Source: Marinobacter fuscus (GTDB taxonomy: Bacteria > Pseudomonadota > Gammaproteobacteria > Pseudomonadales > Oleiphilaceae). Taken from it: a stretch of DNA of 64,000 nucleotides. Below, piece after piece: positions 8,969-18,631 of this stretch. The position numbers and the translations under genes were made by a program. Location: NCBI RefSeq assembly GCF_003007675.1, contig NZ_PXNP01000109.1, positions 63,389 to 127,388 of the forward strand. Reading direction: 5' to 3'. The first letter of the stretch is position 1; every line of letters begins with the position of its first letter. Under the pieces are notes generated by a model. The model had not been told where the DNA came from and searched no databases. It saw only the letters and a program-made list of their open reading frames with translations.

Positions 8969-9700
8969 ATGGCTATGACTGACATCGACTCCCTGAGAGC
9001 AGAGCTGGAACATCAGAGCCCGCGGGCGATCCTGAAAGCCGCACTGGCCCATTACGGCAATATCGCCATTTCATTCAGTGGCGCCGAAGACGTTGCCCTG
9101 ATCGAAATGGCTCACAAACTGACCGAGAGACTGCAGGTATTCACCCTGGATACCGGGCGACTGCACCCGGAGACTTACGAGTTCATTGACCGGGTGCGCA
9201 AGCACTATGGCATCAGCATCGAGGTGCTTTTTCCGGAAGCTTCCGAAGTGCAGGAACTGGTTAACCGGAAAGGGCTGTTCAGCTTTTACGAAGATGGCCA
9301 CAGCGAATGCTGCGGTATTCGCAAGGTTAACCCGCTGCGCAAGAAACTGAAGACGCTCGACGCCTGGGTAACCGGACAACGCAAAGATCAGAGCCCGGGC
9401 ACCCGCAACGATGTACCGGTAGTGCAAGTTGATTCCGCATTTTCAACCGGCACCGAGCCTCTGATCAAATTCAACCCCCTGGCCAACTGGAGCTCAAAAG
9501 AGGTCTGGGATTACATCAGGATGTCGGAAGCCCCCTACAACCGGTTGCACGAACAAGGCTTTGTCAGCATCGGCTGCCAGCCCTGCACCCGCCCGGTTCT
9601 CCCCGGCCAGCATGAACGTGAGGGCCGCTGGTGGTGGGAAGAGGCCACCCACAAGGAGTGCGGCCTGCACGCAGGCAACCTGATCGGAAAAGCCGGCTGA
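8969..9700 (+). CDS. cysH: adenylyl-sulfate (APS) reductase, Fe-S type
   Basis: Cytoplasmic enzyme of assimilatory sulfate reduction that reduces adenylyl sulfate to sulfite with thioredoxin. 243 residues. The PP-loop-related [14 protein letters not shown] and [12 protein letters not shown] are present. The pair CCGIRKV and [11 protein letters not shown] supplies the four cysteines of a 4Fe-4S cluster, which marks the APS-using type rather than the cluster-free PAPS reductase of E. coli. The C-terminal catalytic segment is HKECGLHAG. It starts at ATG 8969 (a second ATG follows at 8975). A strong terminator separates it from the convergent cysB, its likely activator. Confidence 0.95.
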   Translation: MAMTDIDSLRAELEHQSPRAILKAALAHYGNIAISFSGAEDVALIEMAHKLTERLQVFTLDTGRLHPETYEFIDRVRKHYGISIEVLFPEASEVQELVNRKGLFSFYEDGHSECCGIRKVNPLRKKLKTLDAWVTGQRKDQSPGTRNDVPVVQVDSAFSTGTEPLIKFNPLANWSSKEVWDYIRMSEAPYNRLHEQGFVSIGCQPCTRPVLPGQHEREGRWWWEEATHKECGLHAGNLIGKAG

Positions 9701-9718
9701 TAACCTGGTGTTCGTATT

Positions 9719-9763
9719 AAAAAAAGCCCGCCCTGTCTCTCGCAGACAACGCGGGCTTTTTTG
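9719..9763. terminator. bidirectional intrinsic terminator between cysH and cysB
   Basis: GCCCGC (9726-9731) pairs with GCGGGC (9751-9756). The stem is flanked by an A tract on the left and a T tract on the right, so it reads as a terminator on both strands. It lies exactly between two convergent genes. Confidence 0.88.
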
Positions 9764-9778
9764 ATTCCGCTGGCTGCC

Positions 9779-10861
<1,083 letters not shown>

Positions 10862-10994
10862 TCATTCTTTTTTGGCATACAGTGTCATTCTACCTCAGTG
10901 TAGACCAAAACCCGGCTTTCGCGTTTCCGGAACTTGACTTGTTTCACGCAAATCCGACAATCCGATACACCAGAAAACCAGCACCCGGACTGCC

Positions 10995-13721
10995 ATGCTG
11001 CTAACCACAAAATTGCTACGGCCAACACCGGATTCCCGGGCCGTCCGGCGTCCACGGCTGGACTCCCTGTTGCAACCAAAACAGGCCAAACGTCTTAACC
11101 TGGTGGTCGCACCGGCCGGTTATGGGAAAACCACGCTTGTCAGCCAATGGTGTTCCGGCAATCGTGCGCACACCGCCTGGCTGTCTCTGGATGGTCAGGA
11201 CAATCAGGTTCACCAGTTCTGGCAATATGTCATCGGTGCCTTTGAACACTCCGGGCTGATTGGCCTTGAGGCATGCAAAGCCCAGTTATCGCAATTGAAC
11301 GGCGACGATGCCACCCCTCTCATCACGGCCCTGCTCAACCGCTTGACCGACACCGGCGAAGCCTGGTGCCTGGTGCTGGACGACTACCATGTTATCCGCA
11401 AGCCAGCACTGCACCGGCAACTGTCTTGGTTTATAGATTACCTGCCGCCGGAGGTACTGGTTACTCTCACCTCCCGCACCGAGCCACCGCTGCCCCTGGC
11501 CCGCTGGCGGGTGCGGCAACAGGTTCAGGACATTCATCCGGGGTTACTGGCCTTCTCAGAAGACGAGTGTAGGGCGTTTTTTCAGGGCACCATGGCGCTC
11601 GAGTTATCAGACTCCGATATCCAGACCATCTTCCGGAAAACTGAAGGATGGGTGGCCGCCATGCAACTGGCAGCCCTGTCGGGCCAGAATCAGGCAGCCG
11701 CCTCGGCATCCGGCTCTGTCGTCAGAGCCGACAACCCATTGATTACCGATTACGTGCTGACAGAAGTATTACAGCAACTGCCAGCCGATCAGGTCGGCTT
11801 TCTGCTGGAAACCGCCTGTTGTCCAAGACTGTCTGCCGAGCTCTGCGATGCTATTCGACAGACCGCCGACAGTCAGGAACAGCTTCTGCACCTGCTGTCA
11901 CAGAACCTTTTTCTGGTGCCGCTGGACAATGATAATCACTGGTTCCGATATCATGATCTTTTTCGCCAGGCACTATTGCAAAGAATACAGGTTTCCGCAC
12001 CAGATCACGCCAAAGCACTCGAGTTGCGCACGATTGAATGGTTCATGAACCATGGATATGTGCACGAAGGGCTCTCGCTGATTGTGTACCGCCAGGATGC
12101 CGAGATGCTGGCCAGGGCCCTCTGCGAACACGGCAACAACCTGATTCATGGCGGTTATCATTTGCCGGTCTTGAGCTGGCTGGATCTGATACCCACCGAT
12201 CGGTTGCAGTGGAGCCCCCGGTTACAGATGCTCAGGGTCTGGGCCTTGTTTTTTGCCAACCGGGTTGAGGGGCTGGAGCCCCTGCTGACCGATACCGAGG
12301 ATCTGCTGGATCGGCAGGTCGCCGACTCCCATCCGGAAGCTGAAGGCGCCCTTGCATTGCAGAGTGAAATATCACTGATCCGCTCCTACCTGGCCCGCAC
12401 GCGCAATGATGACAAGCACGCCGCCGACCTGACCCGGCAAGTGCTCAAGGATATCGACCAGATTCGTATTCCGTTGAAGTCTGTCACCTTTTACGGTCTG
12501 GGCCTCGATTACTTCGGTAAGGGTGCTCTGGACGATGCCATTGAGGCTCTTAAATCGGCGGTTCACTACGGGAAGCTGGAACGAAAACCCAGCACCGCAT
12601 TGTCATCCGGCGGACTTCTGGCCTGGATACAATACAACCGAGGCGATATTACAGTGGCGCTGGAGACAACCCGCCAGGTGCGGGACTGGGTAGATGAGCA
12701 CTGCACGGATTTCCGCCACCCCCTGCTGATCTCCTGCTGGCAAAACAGTGCCTTGTGTGAAATCTACCGGGAGAAAAACCAGCTAACCACAGCCGGGAGC
12801 TATCTTGCCCCATTACTCGAACATGTCAGCAAGGGAACAGAGCCCGGTCAGCACGTGGTGATACAGTATGCCCGCGGGCATCTCGCGTTCAGTCAGGGCC
12901 GCTACGAAGAGGCCATCGAGGCACTGGAGGATGCCCTGGCGACGGGGCAACGCCGCCGGGAACATATTGTTTTCGAACCTCCCGCGGCGGCTGCACTGCT
13001 TGCACGTTGTTACCTGGCATGTGGCCACCCTCGCAAAGCCAGAGCCTGCCTGACCCCCGCGCTGGAGCCTGCTGCCCGCAATCCGCTTAACCGGGAACAG
13101 AACCTGATCTCGCTGGCGCGGGTGCAAATTGCAGAAGACAACAGCAAAGCCGCCATCAACACGCTTTCCCCGCTGAGGGCAGACACTCAAAAAAATGCGC
13201 ATCACCGTCACCTCGTCGAAATCCTGCTGGTTACGGCCGAGGCATACCTGGTAGATAACCAGGAGGACAGCGCGGATCAGGCCCTCGATGAGGCCCTTGA
13301 AAGGGCCGAGGAAGCGGGCTTTCTAAGACTGTTCGCTGAAGAAAGCCCGCGTTTGCAGGCCAGGCTGGCCGAGCGGCCCGGTCTCCTTCAGTCCGGACGA
13401 TGGTCCGGGGAGCTGCTTGCGATGCTCCGGGCCGAAGCAGCTCAGGCAGAAGACAACACGTTGATGGAGCCCGCGCAAACTGGACGCAGTGAGGCCGGGA
13501 GCAGCAGCTCACTGGTCGAGCCTTTGAGCCAGCGAGAGCAGGAAGTGCTGTCGTTGATCCATCAGGGGCTGGCAAATAAAGACATCGCCGAGCGCATGAG
13601 CGTAGCGCCCGCGACGGTGAAAGCACACATCCGCAATCTTTACAGCAAGCTGGGTGTAGGCCGGCGAACAGAGGCTCTGGCCAGGGCGAGGGAGCTGAAG
13701 CTACTGGATAACCCTGCATAG
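10995..13721 (+). CDS. large ATP-dependent LuxR-family regulator (MalT/AlkS type)
   Basis: A 908-residue transcription activator of the MalT class (STAND ATPase). Order: an N-terminal NTP-binding domain with the P-loop APAGYGKTT (residues 39-47) and a Walker B-like CLVLDDYH; winged-helix and TPR-like solenoid across about 380-800; and a C-terminal LuxR HTH (LSQREQEVLSLIHQGLANKD, then IRNLYSKLGVGRR). Such proteins bind a small inducer and ATP, multimerise, and bind direct repeats near promoters; the best known are MalT (maltotriose) and AlkS (alkanes). The inducer here is unknown, and no sugar or alkane operon adjoins it. It is immediately followed by a CRP-type palindrome, direct repeats and a possible small RNA, the obvious candidate target. 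Start ATG at 10995. Confidence 0.88.
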   Translation: MLLTTKLLRPTPDSRAVRRPRLDSLLQPKQAKRLNLVVAPAGYGKTTLVSQWCSGNRAHTAWLSLDGQDNQVHQFWQYVIGAFEHSGLIGLEACKAQLSQLNGDDATPLITALLNRLTDTGEAWCLVLDDYHVIRKPALHRQLSWFIDYLPPEVLVTLTSRTEPPLPLARWRVRQQVQDIHPGLLAFSEDECRAFFQGTMALELSDSDIQTIFRKTEGWVAAMQLAALSGQNQAAASASGSVVRADNPLITDYVLTEVLQQLPADQVGFLLETACCPRLSAELCDAIRQTADSQEQLLHLLSQNLFLVPLDNDNHWFRYHDLFRQALLQRIQVSAPDHAKALELRTIEWFMNHGYVHEGLSLIVYRQDAEMLARALCEHGNNLIHGGYHLPVLSWLDLIPTDRLQWSPRLQMLRVWALFFANRVEGLEPLLTDTEDLLDRQVADSHPEAEGALALQSEISLIRSYLARTRNDDKHAADLTRQVLKDIDQIRIPLKSVTFYGLGLDYFGKGALDDAIEALKSAVHYGKLERKPSTALSSGGLLAWIQYNRGDITVALETTRQVRDWVDEHCTDFRHPLLISCWQNSALCEIYREKNQLTTAGSYLAPLLEHVSKGTEPGQHVVIQYARGHLAFSQGRYEEAIEALEDALATGQRRREHIVFEPPAAAALLARCYLACGHPRKARACLTPALEPAARNPLNREQNLISLARVQIAEDNSKAAINTLSPLRADTQKNAHHRHLVEILLVTAEAYLVDNQEDSADQALDEALERAEEAGFLRLFAEESPRLQARLAERPGLLQSGRWSGELLAMLRAEAAQAEDNTLMEPAQTGRSEAGSSSSLVEPLSQREQEVLSLIHQGLANKDIAERMSVAPATVKAHIRNLYSKLGVGRRTEALARARELKLLDNPA

Positions 13722-13722
13722 A

Positions 13723-13738
13723 TGTGATCTGCGTCACA
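13723..13738. promoter_or_regulatory. CRP/Vfr-type operator
   Basis: TGTGA-N6-TCACA, a perfect match to the core CRP/Vfr half-sites, starts two bases after the stop of the MalT-like gene. It lies about 80 bases upstream of a TAATAT element, a distance compatible with activation of the downstream short transcript. Binding is inferred. Confidence 0.6.
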
Positions 13739-13750
13739 ATTAGGCCTTAT

Positions 13751-13792
13751 TACGCCCCGCCGCTACGCCCTTTGGACGATCCGTCTACGCCC
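13751..13792 (+). repeat. three direct repeats of TACGCCC
   Basis: TACGCCC occurs at 13751, 13764 and 13786, spaced 13 and 22 bases and in the same orientation. The third copy ends about ten bases before a TAATAT element (13803-13808), where an activator would contact RNA polymerase. MalT-class activators bind direct repeats in such positions, and a MalT-class gene ends just upstream, so these are candidate binding sites. Confidence 0.5.
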
Positions 13793-13814
13793 CTGTTGCC
13801 CCTAATATAAAACC

Positions 13815-13947
13815 ATGGTGAGGCGCTGGCCTTGCCCGGAACTCTGAACTTCAGGCCTTCAGACTTCTTGTTCCGCGTTCGTATGACGCCCAGGCTCGAA
13901 AGAGCCCTTCAACAAGAGCCGCTTCCCCGAAGCTGGCTCTTTTTTTT
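13815..13947 (+). ncRNA. candidate regulated small RNA
   Basis: A transcript of about 130 nt would begin near 13815 if TAATAT at 13803-13808 is the -10 element, and would end at the strong terminator at 13947. It contains a perfect hairpin GGCTC-GAAA-GAGCC (13893-13906, GNRA-type loop), an unpaired CTTCAACAAG stretch, and the terminator stem. The only reading frame near its 5' end is a 10-codon ATG frame at 13815 without a ribosome-binding site. No known RNA family was recognised. It could instead be the 3' untranslated region of the regulator mRNA. Confidence 0.4.
13914..13947 (+). terminator. strong intrinsic terminator
   Basis: AAGAGCC-GCTTC pairs with GAAGC-(T)-GGCTCTT around a CCC loop, followed by eight T (13940-13947). 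It works on the plus strand; on the minus strand the stem is not followed by a clear T run, so it does not primarily serve dinG. Confidence 0.88.
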
Positions 13948-13962
13948 ACCCTGCCCCACAAC

Positions 13963-16152
13963 TCAGTGCTCGATGACCCGTCGAAACGGTGGCAACGCAT
14001 CCAGCAATAGCTGACCGTATCTGCGAGCCACTATACGCCGGTCCAGAATGGTCACCCGGCCAGTATCCTGCTCGGTTCTTAACAAACGCCCAACGGCCTG
14101 AACCAGCTTTACCGACGCATCTGGCACCGTGATTTCCATAAACGGATTGCCACCGCGCTGGGTCACCCACTCAGCCAGGCTGGCCTCAATAGGGTCGTCC
14201 GGAACCGAGAACGGCAGGCGGGTAATCACAACGTGGTGCAGGTACCGCCCGGGCAAGTCAATGCCCTCGGCAAAGCTGGCAACACCGAACAGGACGCTCG
14301 GCTTGCCATCATCTACCCGGAGGCAGTGTGTACGCAGAACTTCGTTCTTGGCCATGTCGTCCTGCGTAAGGATCAATTCCGGGAAATTGGGGGCCAGCGC
14401 ATCTCTCACCTGCTGCATTTGCCGCCTCGAGGTAAACAGCACCAAGGTAGCCTTTTCCCCGGCCCACAGCTCCGGCAGGCGCTGCACCAGTGCATCGGCA
14501 AAACCGTCATCGGTAGGCAGAGCGCCCATGGCAGGCACCTCAACGGTGGCCATCTCGGCGTAACGGAACGAGCTGGGCACCACAAGATAGCGGCTGGCCT
14601 CGGGAAGACCTGCCCGGGACCGAAGCCGGTCAAAGCGGCCCAGTGCCGTTAACGTAGCGCTGGTGAGTACAGCACCGTAAGCCCGAGACCAGAGACGCGA
14701 ATACAGCAGGTTATCGGCCAGCACCGGAGAGCTGTAGAGGGTAATATCTTCGGCATGATCCCAACGCTGGCGCACGGCCCATCTGGCCGCTGGCGGACTT
14801 TTCCGGGCAACGGATGCCGCCGGTGACGGCTCTTGTTTAGCGTCATCCGCTTCCAGTGAAGGCTGGCCCTCACTCCAGGAAACCCACAACCGTAGCTGAT
14901 CTTCAGCCCTGGCGTGAAAAGCACCAATCACCGGGTACCAGGAATCTGCGGTATCCCGGTCCAGCTCAGGATCCTTTCGCTCATCGAAGGCACTCTGGAG
15001 TTCATCAACCAGGCTACCCAGGTGCCGGCACAAGCCTGCCGTGGCGATGCGGGTCTCGCCCGCGAGCTCTGCCAACACCTCGGGCAAAGCACCCTCGGGA
15101 TACCGCCACTGCGCGCTGCGGCGCTCCTCATTGAAATCCCAACCGGTGTTCTGCTCAACTTCCTCGTAGACGCGAGCCAGGGCCAGATCCAGATCCCGCC
15201 CCGCCAGACTCATTTTCTCGACGGCTTTACTGGCCTGGGATCCTGCTGGCAGCCAGGGCTGCATTTTAACCAGGGCCTGAGACAGCTGTTTCAACCATTG
15301 CCGTGTGGAGTTCAGCGGTACAGAGGCTGCAAAGTGGTTGAGCGCCTTATCAGGTAAGTGATGAGCCTCGTCAAATATGAACAGGGCGTTTTCCGGCTCC
15401 GGCAGGATGGCACCTCCGCCAAGGGCAAGGTCCGCCAGTACCAGATCGTGGTTCGCAACCACCACATCCGCATCATCCAGGTCTTTGCGGGCATCAAAAA
15501 ACGCACAGCTGTCGAAGTAGGCACAGTGGCGGTTGGTGCACTGCCGATGATCCGTGGTCACCTGCCGCCAGATTTCGTCCGGAATCTGTTCCGGCCAGTG
15601 ATCGCGGTCGCCGTCCCATTCGCGTGAACCATAGCTGGCCAGCATATTCTCGAACGTTGCCCGGCTGCGTGCTTCATCGTCTATCGGCTGATCCAGCAGG
15701 AACAGGGGCATGGTATCACTGTCACCATGGCCCTCATCGTGGAGCCGGGCTTCCAGCCTCGACATGCACAAATAACGGCCACGGCCTTTGGCCAGTGTCC
15801 AGGTGAAATCGAGTTTGCTGTGCTTGCGCAAATCCGGCAGATCTTTCAGAACGATCTGATCCTGAAGCGCCACCGTGGCCGTTGAGATAACCAGTGTTTT
15901 CCCCAGCGCCTTTGCGACAGGAATCGCAGCAATCAGATAAGCCAGCGTTTTACCGGTTCCGGTTCCGGCCTCCACCACACAGGCAGACGGAGGTGACGTA
16001 CGTAGTCCGTCGCTTTCAGTGATCTCGCCCATGTAACGGGCGATTTCTGCAATCATCAGGCGTTGCCCATAGCGGGCACGCACCTCCTTTCCGGCAAGAA
16101 CATCCCGGTAGGCCTGCTGGATTTTCTGTTTTACGTCATCTGTAAGCGCCAT
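13963..16152 (-). CDS. dinG: ATP-dependent DNA helicase DinG
   Basis: XPD-like 5'-3' DNA helicase that removes R-loops and resolves replication-transcription conflicts and unusual DNA structures. 729 residues, near the E. coli size. Visible: Walker A VEAGTGTGKTLAYL, four cysteines for a 4Fe-4S cluster (GRGRYLC, then CTNRHCAYFDSC), the DEAH box FIFDEAHHLPDKA, VLTSATLTALGRFD, and the C-terminal motif VGRLLRTEQDTGRV. The ATG at 16152 overlaps the gspB stop by one base (TAATG), so it is probably co-transcribed with the gsp pair, which is functionally unrelated. Confidence 0.95.
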   Translation of the reverse strand: MALTDDVKQKIQQAYRDVLAGKEVRARYGQRLMIAEIARYMGEITESDGLRTSPPSACVVEAGTGTGKTLAYLIAAIPVAKALGKTLVISTATVALQDQIVLKDLPDLRKHSKLDFTWTLAKGRGRYLCMSRLEARLHDEGHGDSDTMPLFLLDQPIDDEARSRATFENMLASYGSREWDGDRDHWPEQIPDEIWRQVTTDHRQCTNRHCAYFDSCAFFDARKDLDDADVVVANHDLVLADLALGGGAILPEPENALFIFDEAHHLPDKALNHFAASVPLNSTRQWLKQLSQALVKMQPWLPAGSQASKAVEKMSLAGRDLDLALARVYEEVEQNTGWDFNEERRSAQWRYPEGALPEVLAELAGETRIATAGLCRHLGSLVDELQSAFDERKDPELDRDTADSWYPVIGAFHARAEDQLRLWVSWSEGQPSLEADDAKQEPSPAASVARKSPPAARWAVRQRWDHAEDITLYSSPVLADNLLYSRLWSRAYGAVLTSATLTALGRFDRLRSRAGLPEASRYLVVPSSFRYAEMATVEVPAMGALPTDDGFADALVQRLPELWAGEKATLVLFTSRRQMQQVRDALAPNFPELILTQDDMAKNEVLRTHCLRVDDGKPSVLFGVASFAEGIDLPGRYLHHVVITRLPFSVPDDPIEASLAEWVTQRGGNPFMEITVPDASVKLVQAVGRLLRTEQDTGRVTILDRRIVARRYGQLLLDALPPFRRVIEH

Positions 16153-16904
16153 TAGCCCGGGCTCACCCAGTCACGCACCGTGCCAACGCGAAAATAGCGG
16201 CCGTCTTTACTCAGAACAACACCGTCTTCTGTAATTCTGACGACAACCAGATTACCAAAGCGGTCGCCCTGCCTGAGATAATGGCCATTGATCATGACCC
16301 GACTGGCTGACGGGTCGGACGAAAAAATATGGCTGTTGAAGGTCAAATCCGGAACACTCTTTTGAAAGGATAGGGGTAGCTCAACCAGGTGCGGCACCCT
16401 GCCCTGTGGCATCGCCGGCGTCAAGCCCGGGGTGTTTTCAGGCGTCGCTGCGGATCGGCTGGGTACAATAACGGCAGGCGCCTCGAAAGCCGGTGCAACC
16501 ACCACGGGCTCCTGAGCCATCGGTTCAGCCGGGAACGGCTCAGTATCGCGAACCGCTAACTTTGCAGCATCCGTCGCATCAACACCGCGCTGGCTGCCGG
16601 AAACAGGCGATGGTTCGGTAAGCGCCAGCTCCGGATCACTCACCGGTGCCGCTTCACTGGATGCCGATTGCGGATTGTCGAGATTCCCATACGGCACGGG
16701 CTCAGGCACTCGGTTCTGGCCCGGCCAGAAAACATAGGCTAAAACCGCTGCGTTCACCAGAAGTGCAAGTGCCACCCACAACATCGCGGATACCGGCTTT
16801 TTCTTTGGCCGATAGACAACCTGCATCTGCTGCCCGAGATCCGGGGCCTTGCCCTGCCGGCGCTCTGCCTCAGATTTCCTCAGCGCATCAAGAATATACG
16901 ACAT
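16152..16904 (-). CDS. gspB: GspB-type general secretion pathway protein
   Basis: Inner-membrane partner of GspA/ExeA that helps place or assemble the type II secretion secretin in the envelope. 250 residues: a cytoplasmic N-terminus MSYILDALRKSEAERR typical of GspB, one membrane helix (AMLWVALALLVNAAVLAYVFW), a proline- and alanine-rich periplasmic linker, and a C-terminal GspB domain (VPHLVELPLSFQKSVPDLTF to FRVGTVRDWVSPG). It follows gspA by three bases and overlaps dinG by one. No other type II secretion gene lies in the window. Confidence 0.9.
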   Translation of the reverse strand: MSYILDALRKSEAERRQGKAPDLGQQMQVVYRPKKKPVSAMLWVALALLVNAAVLAYVFWPGQNRVPEPVPYGNLDNPQSASSEAAPVSDPELALTEPSPVSGSQRGVDATDAAKLAVRDTEPFPAEPMAQEPVVVAPAFEAPAVIVPSRSAATPENTPGLTPAMPQGRVPHLVELPLSFQKSVPDLTFNSHIFSSDPSASRVMINGHYLRQGDRFGNLVVVRITEDGVVLSKDGRYFRVGTVRDWVSPG

Positions 16905-16907
16905 AGC

Positions 16908-18626
16908 CTACCCGTCACCCTTGGCCACGGCCGGACGTAACTTCGGGATATCCGCTGCCAGGTCGTTATTAATCTGGATGATCGTCATGGCGCCGGGTAT
17001 CCCGTCTACTACCAACCCCCGCTGCCGCTGGTACCAGCGAACCTGCTCCGTCATTTCCAGCCGTTTCACCCGTTCGGCCTCCTGCCCGGATACCGACAGT
17101 TGATCGGCAAGCGCCATCATTCTGGCGCCCAGCCAGAGTTGCTCGCCCGAGCTGTCGCCGTAAAGGCCTTCTCCGGTCTGGTATTCCGGCAGGCGCCATA
17201 ACACCCGGAAATCGCCGTACCAGAAAGGCTCGATAGCACTGAAGGGCACGGACAGGTTACCGAGCCCCGTCATCAACAGCGCCTCCCCTTGCTGCATGCC
17301 TGCGAGCACCGCATACCCGGTTTGCCCCTCCGAATTCCGCAATTCGAGAATGGCGGGGCGATTAATCGCCTCCAGACTGCGGCGGCTGCCCTGGCGTTCA
17401 AGGCAAGACAGCCCCACCGAAGTGGCGTAATCGCAGGCGATAGGATTGCCGGAACGCTGGAATTCGACCTGCCAGAGCCCAAACAACTGCTCGAAAGCCC
17501 CGGCAAGGCTCTGGGTATGCTGACCGAACCGGAACATCGGGGCAGGTTCTGGCTCTGGCTCGGGCGCTGGCTCAGCGACCAACTCGTCACCCTCTGCGCC
17601 ATCCTGCACCGGCAGCGACTCTGCGTCACTGCCCGAAGGCTCACGCTCAACAAGCCCGGCAAACGCAACGCTGTCGTTCCGGGCCACCACCTCTGCATTG
17701 TTCTGCCCGATTTCCGGCGAGAAAAGCCAGACCGTACCGAGTACCGCCAGCGCCACCAGGGCCGCCACTATCCAGCCATTGCCAGTCAGTGGTGCAGTTT
17801 TTACCGGGCTGGCCGCCAACGACTGATGTCCGACTTCTTTTGCTGCCTGCTTCACAAAAACAGCCGACACCAGATGCTCACCTTCGGCATAGGCGCCCAG
17901 CAACGCCCGATCACTGATCAGGTTAATCAGCCGCGGAATACCATGGCTGGCCCGATAGAGCCTGCGCACGGCACCCGGCGTAAACACCTCGCCTCGCATG
18001 CCCGCTACGCCCAGCCGGTACTGCAGGTAGGCGGGCAACTCATCCCGATCAATAGCATCCAGGTGATAGCGGGCGGTGACGCGCTGGTTCAGCTGACGTA
18101 ATTCCGGCAACGCCAGTATCTGTTTCAGCTCCGGCTGCCCCAGCAGAACGATCTGCAGAAGCTTTTTCTCAGAGGTTTCCAGGTTCGTCAGCAGGCGTAA
18201 CTGCTCCAACACATCCGCTGAGAGATTCTGGGCCTCATCAATAATCAGCACTTTGTGGCGGCCCGCGGCATGGGCAGCCAGAAGACTCTCGTTAATGCCG
18301 TCTACCAGAACCTTGATACTGGCATCGGGCTGATGTGGAATGCCCAACTCGTCACACACGGCGGACAGAAGTTCACGGGCAGACAATCGCGGGTTCAGCA
18401 CCAGTGCAATATCGACATGCCCGGGGGCGTTATCAATAAAGCAGCGGCACACGGTGGTTTTGCCGGTGCCGACTTCACCGGTGATCACGATAAATCCGCC
18501 CTGCCCCTGAACTCCGTACATCAGGTGGGCGAGAGCCTCTTTGTGCCGGTCGCTCAGGTACAGGTAGCGCGGGTCTGGCGCTATGGAGAACGGCGGCTCC
18601 CGAAAGCCGAAGAAGTCGTAGTACAT
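16908..18626 (-). CDS. gspA: GspA/ExeA AAA+ ATPase with peptidoglycan-binding tail
   Basis: Bitopic ATPase that works with GspB to let the type II secretion secretin pass the peptidoglycan. 572 residues, like ExeA (about 547). Order: MYYDFFGFREPPFSIAPD start, Walker A TGEVGTGKTTVCR, Walker B VLIIDEAQNLS, an AAA lid, one membrane helix (residues ~280-300, WIVAALVALAVLGTVWLF), an acidic proline-rich linker, and a C-terminal peptidoglycan-binding motif RWYQRQRGLVVDGIPG. It lies five bases after the patatin gene and three before gspB, in the same direction. Confidence 0.92.
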   Translation of the reverse strand: MYYDFFGFREPPFSIAPDPRYLYLSDRHKEALAHLMYGVQGQGGFIVITGEVGTGKTTVCRCFIDNAPGHVDIALVLNPRLSARELLSAVCDELGIPHQPDASIKVLVDGINESLLAAHAAGRHKVLIIDEAQNLSADVLEQLRLLTNLETSEKKLLQIVLLGQPELKQILALPELRQLNQRVTARYHLDAIDRDELPAYLQYRLGVAGMRGEVFTPGAVRRLYRASHGIPRLINLISDRALLGAYAEGEHLVSAVFVKQAAKEVGHQSLAASPVKTAPLTGNGWIVAALVALAVLGTVWLFSPEIGQNNAEVVARNDSVAFAGLVEREPSGSDAESLPVQDGAEGDELVAEPAPEPEPEPAPMFRFGQHTQSLAGAFEQLFGLWQVEFQRSGNPIACDYATSVGLSCLERQGSRRSLEAINRPAILELRNSEGQTGYAVLAGMQQGEALLMTGLGNLSVPFSAIEPFWYGDFRVLWRLPEYQTGEGLYGDSSGEQLWLGARMMALADQLSVSGQEAERVKRLEMTEQVRWYQRQRGLVVDGIPGAMTIIQINNDLAADIPKLRPAVAKGDG

Positions 18627-18631
18627 GGTGC

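Noticed and set aside
13832-14014. 60-codon plus-strand frame after the MalT-like gene
   Set aside because: It runs through the terminator and into dinG, with no ribosome-binding site.
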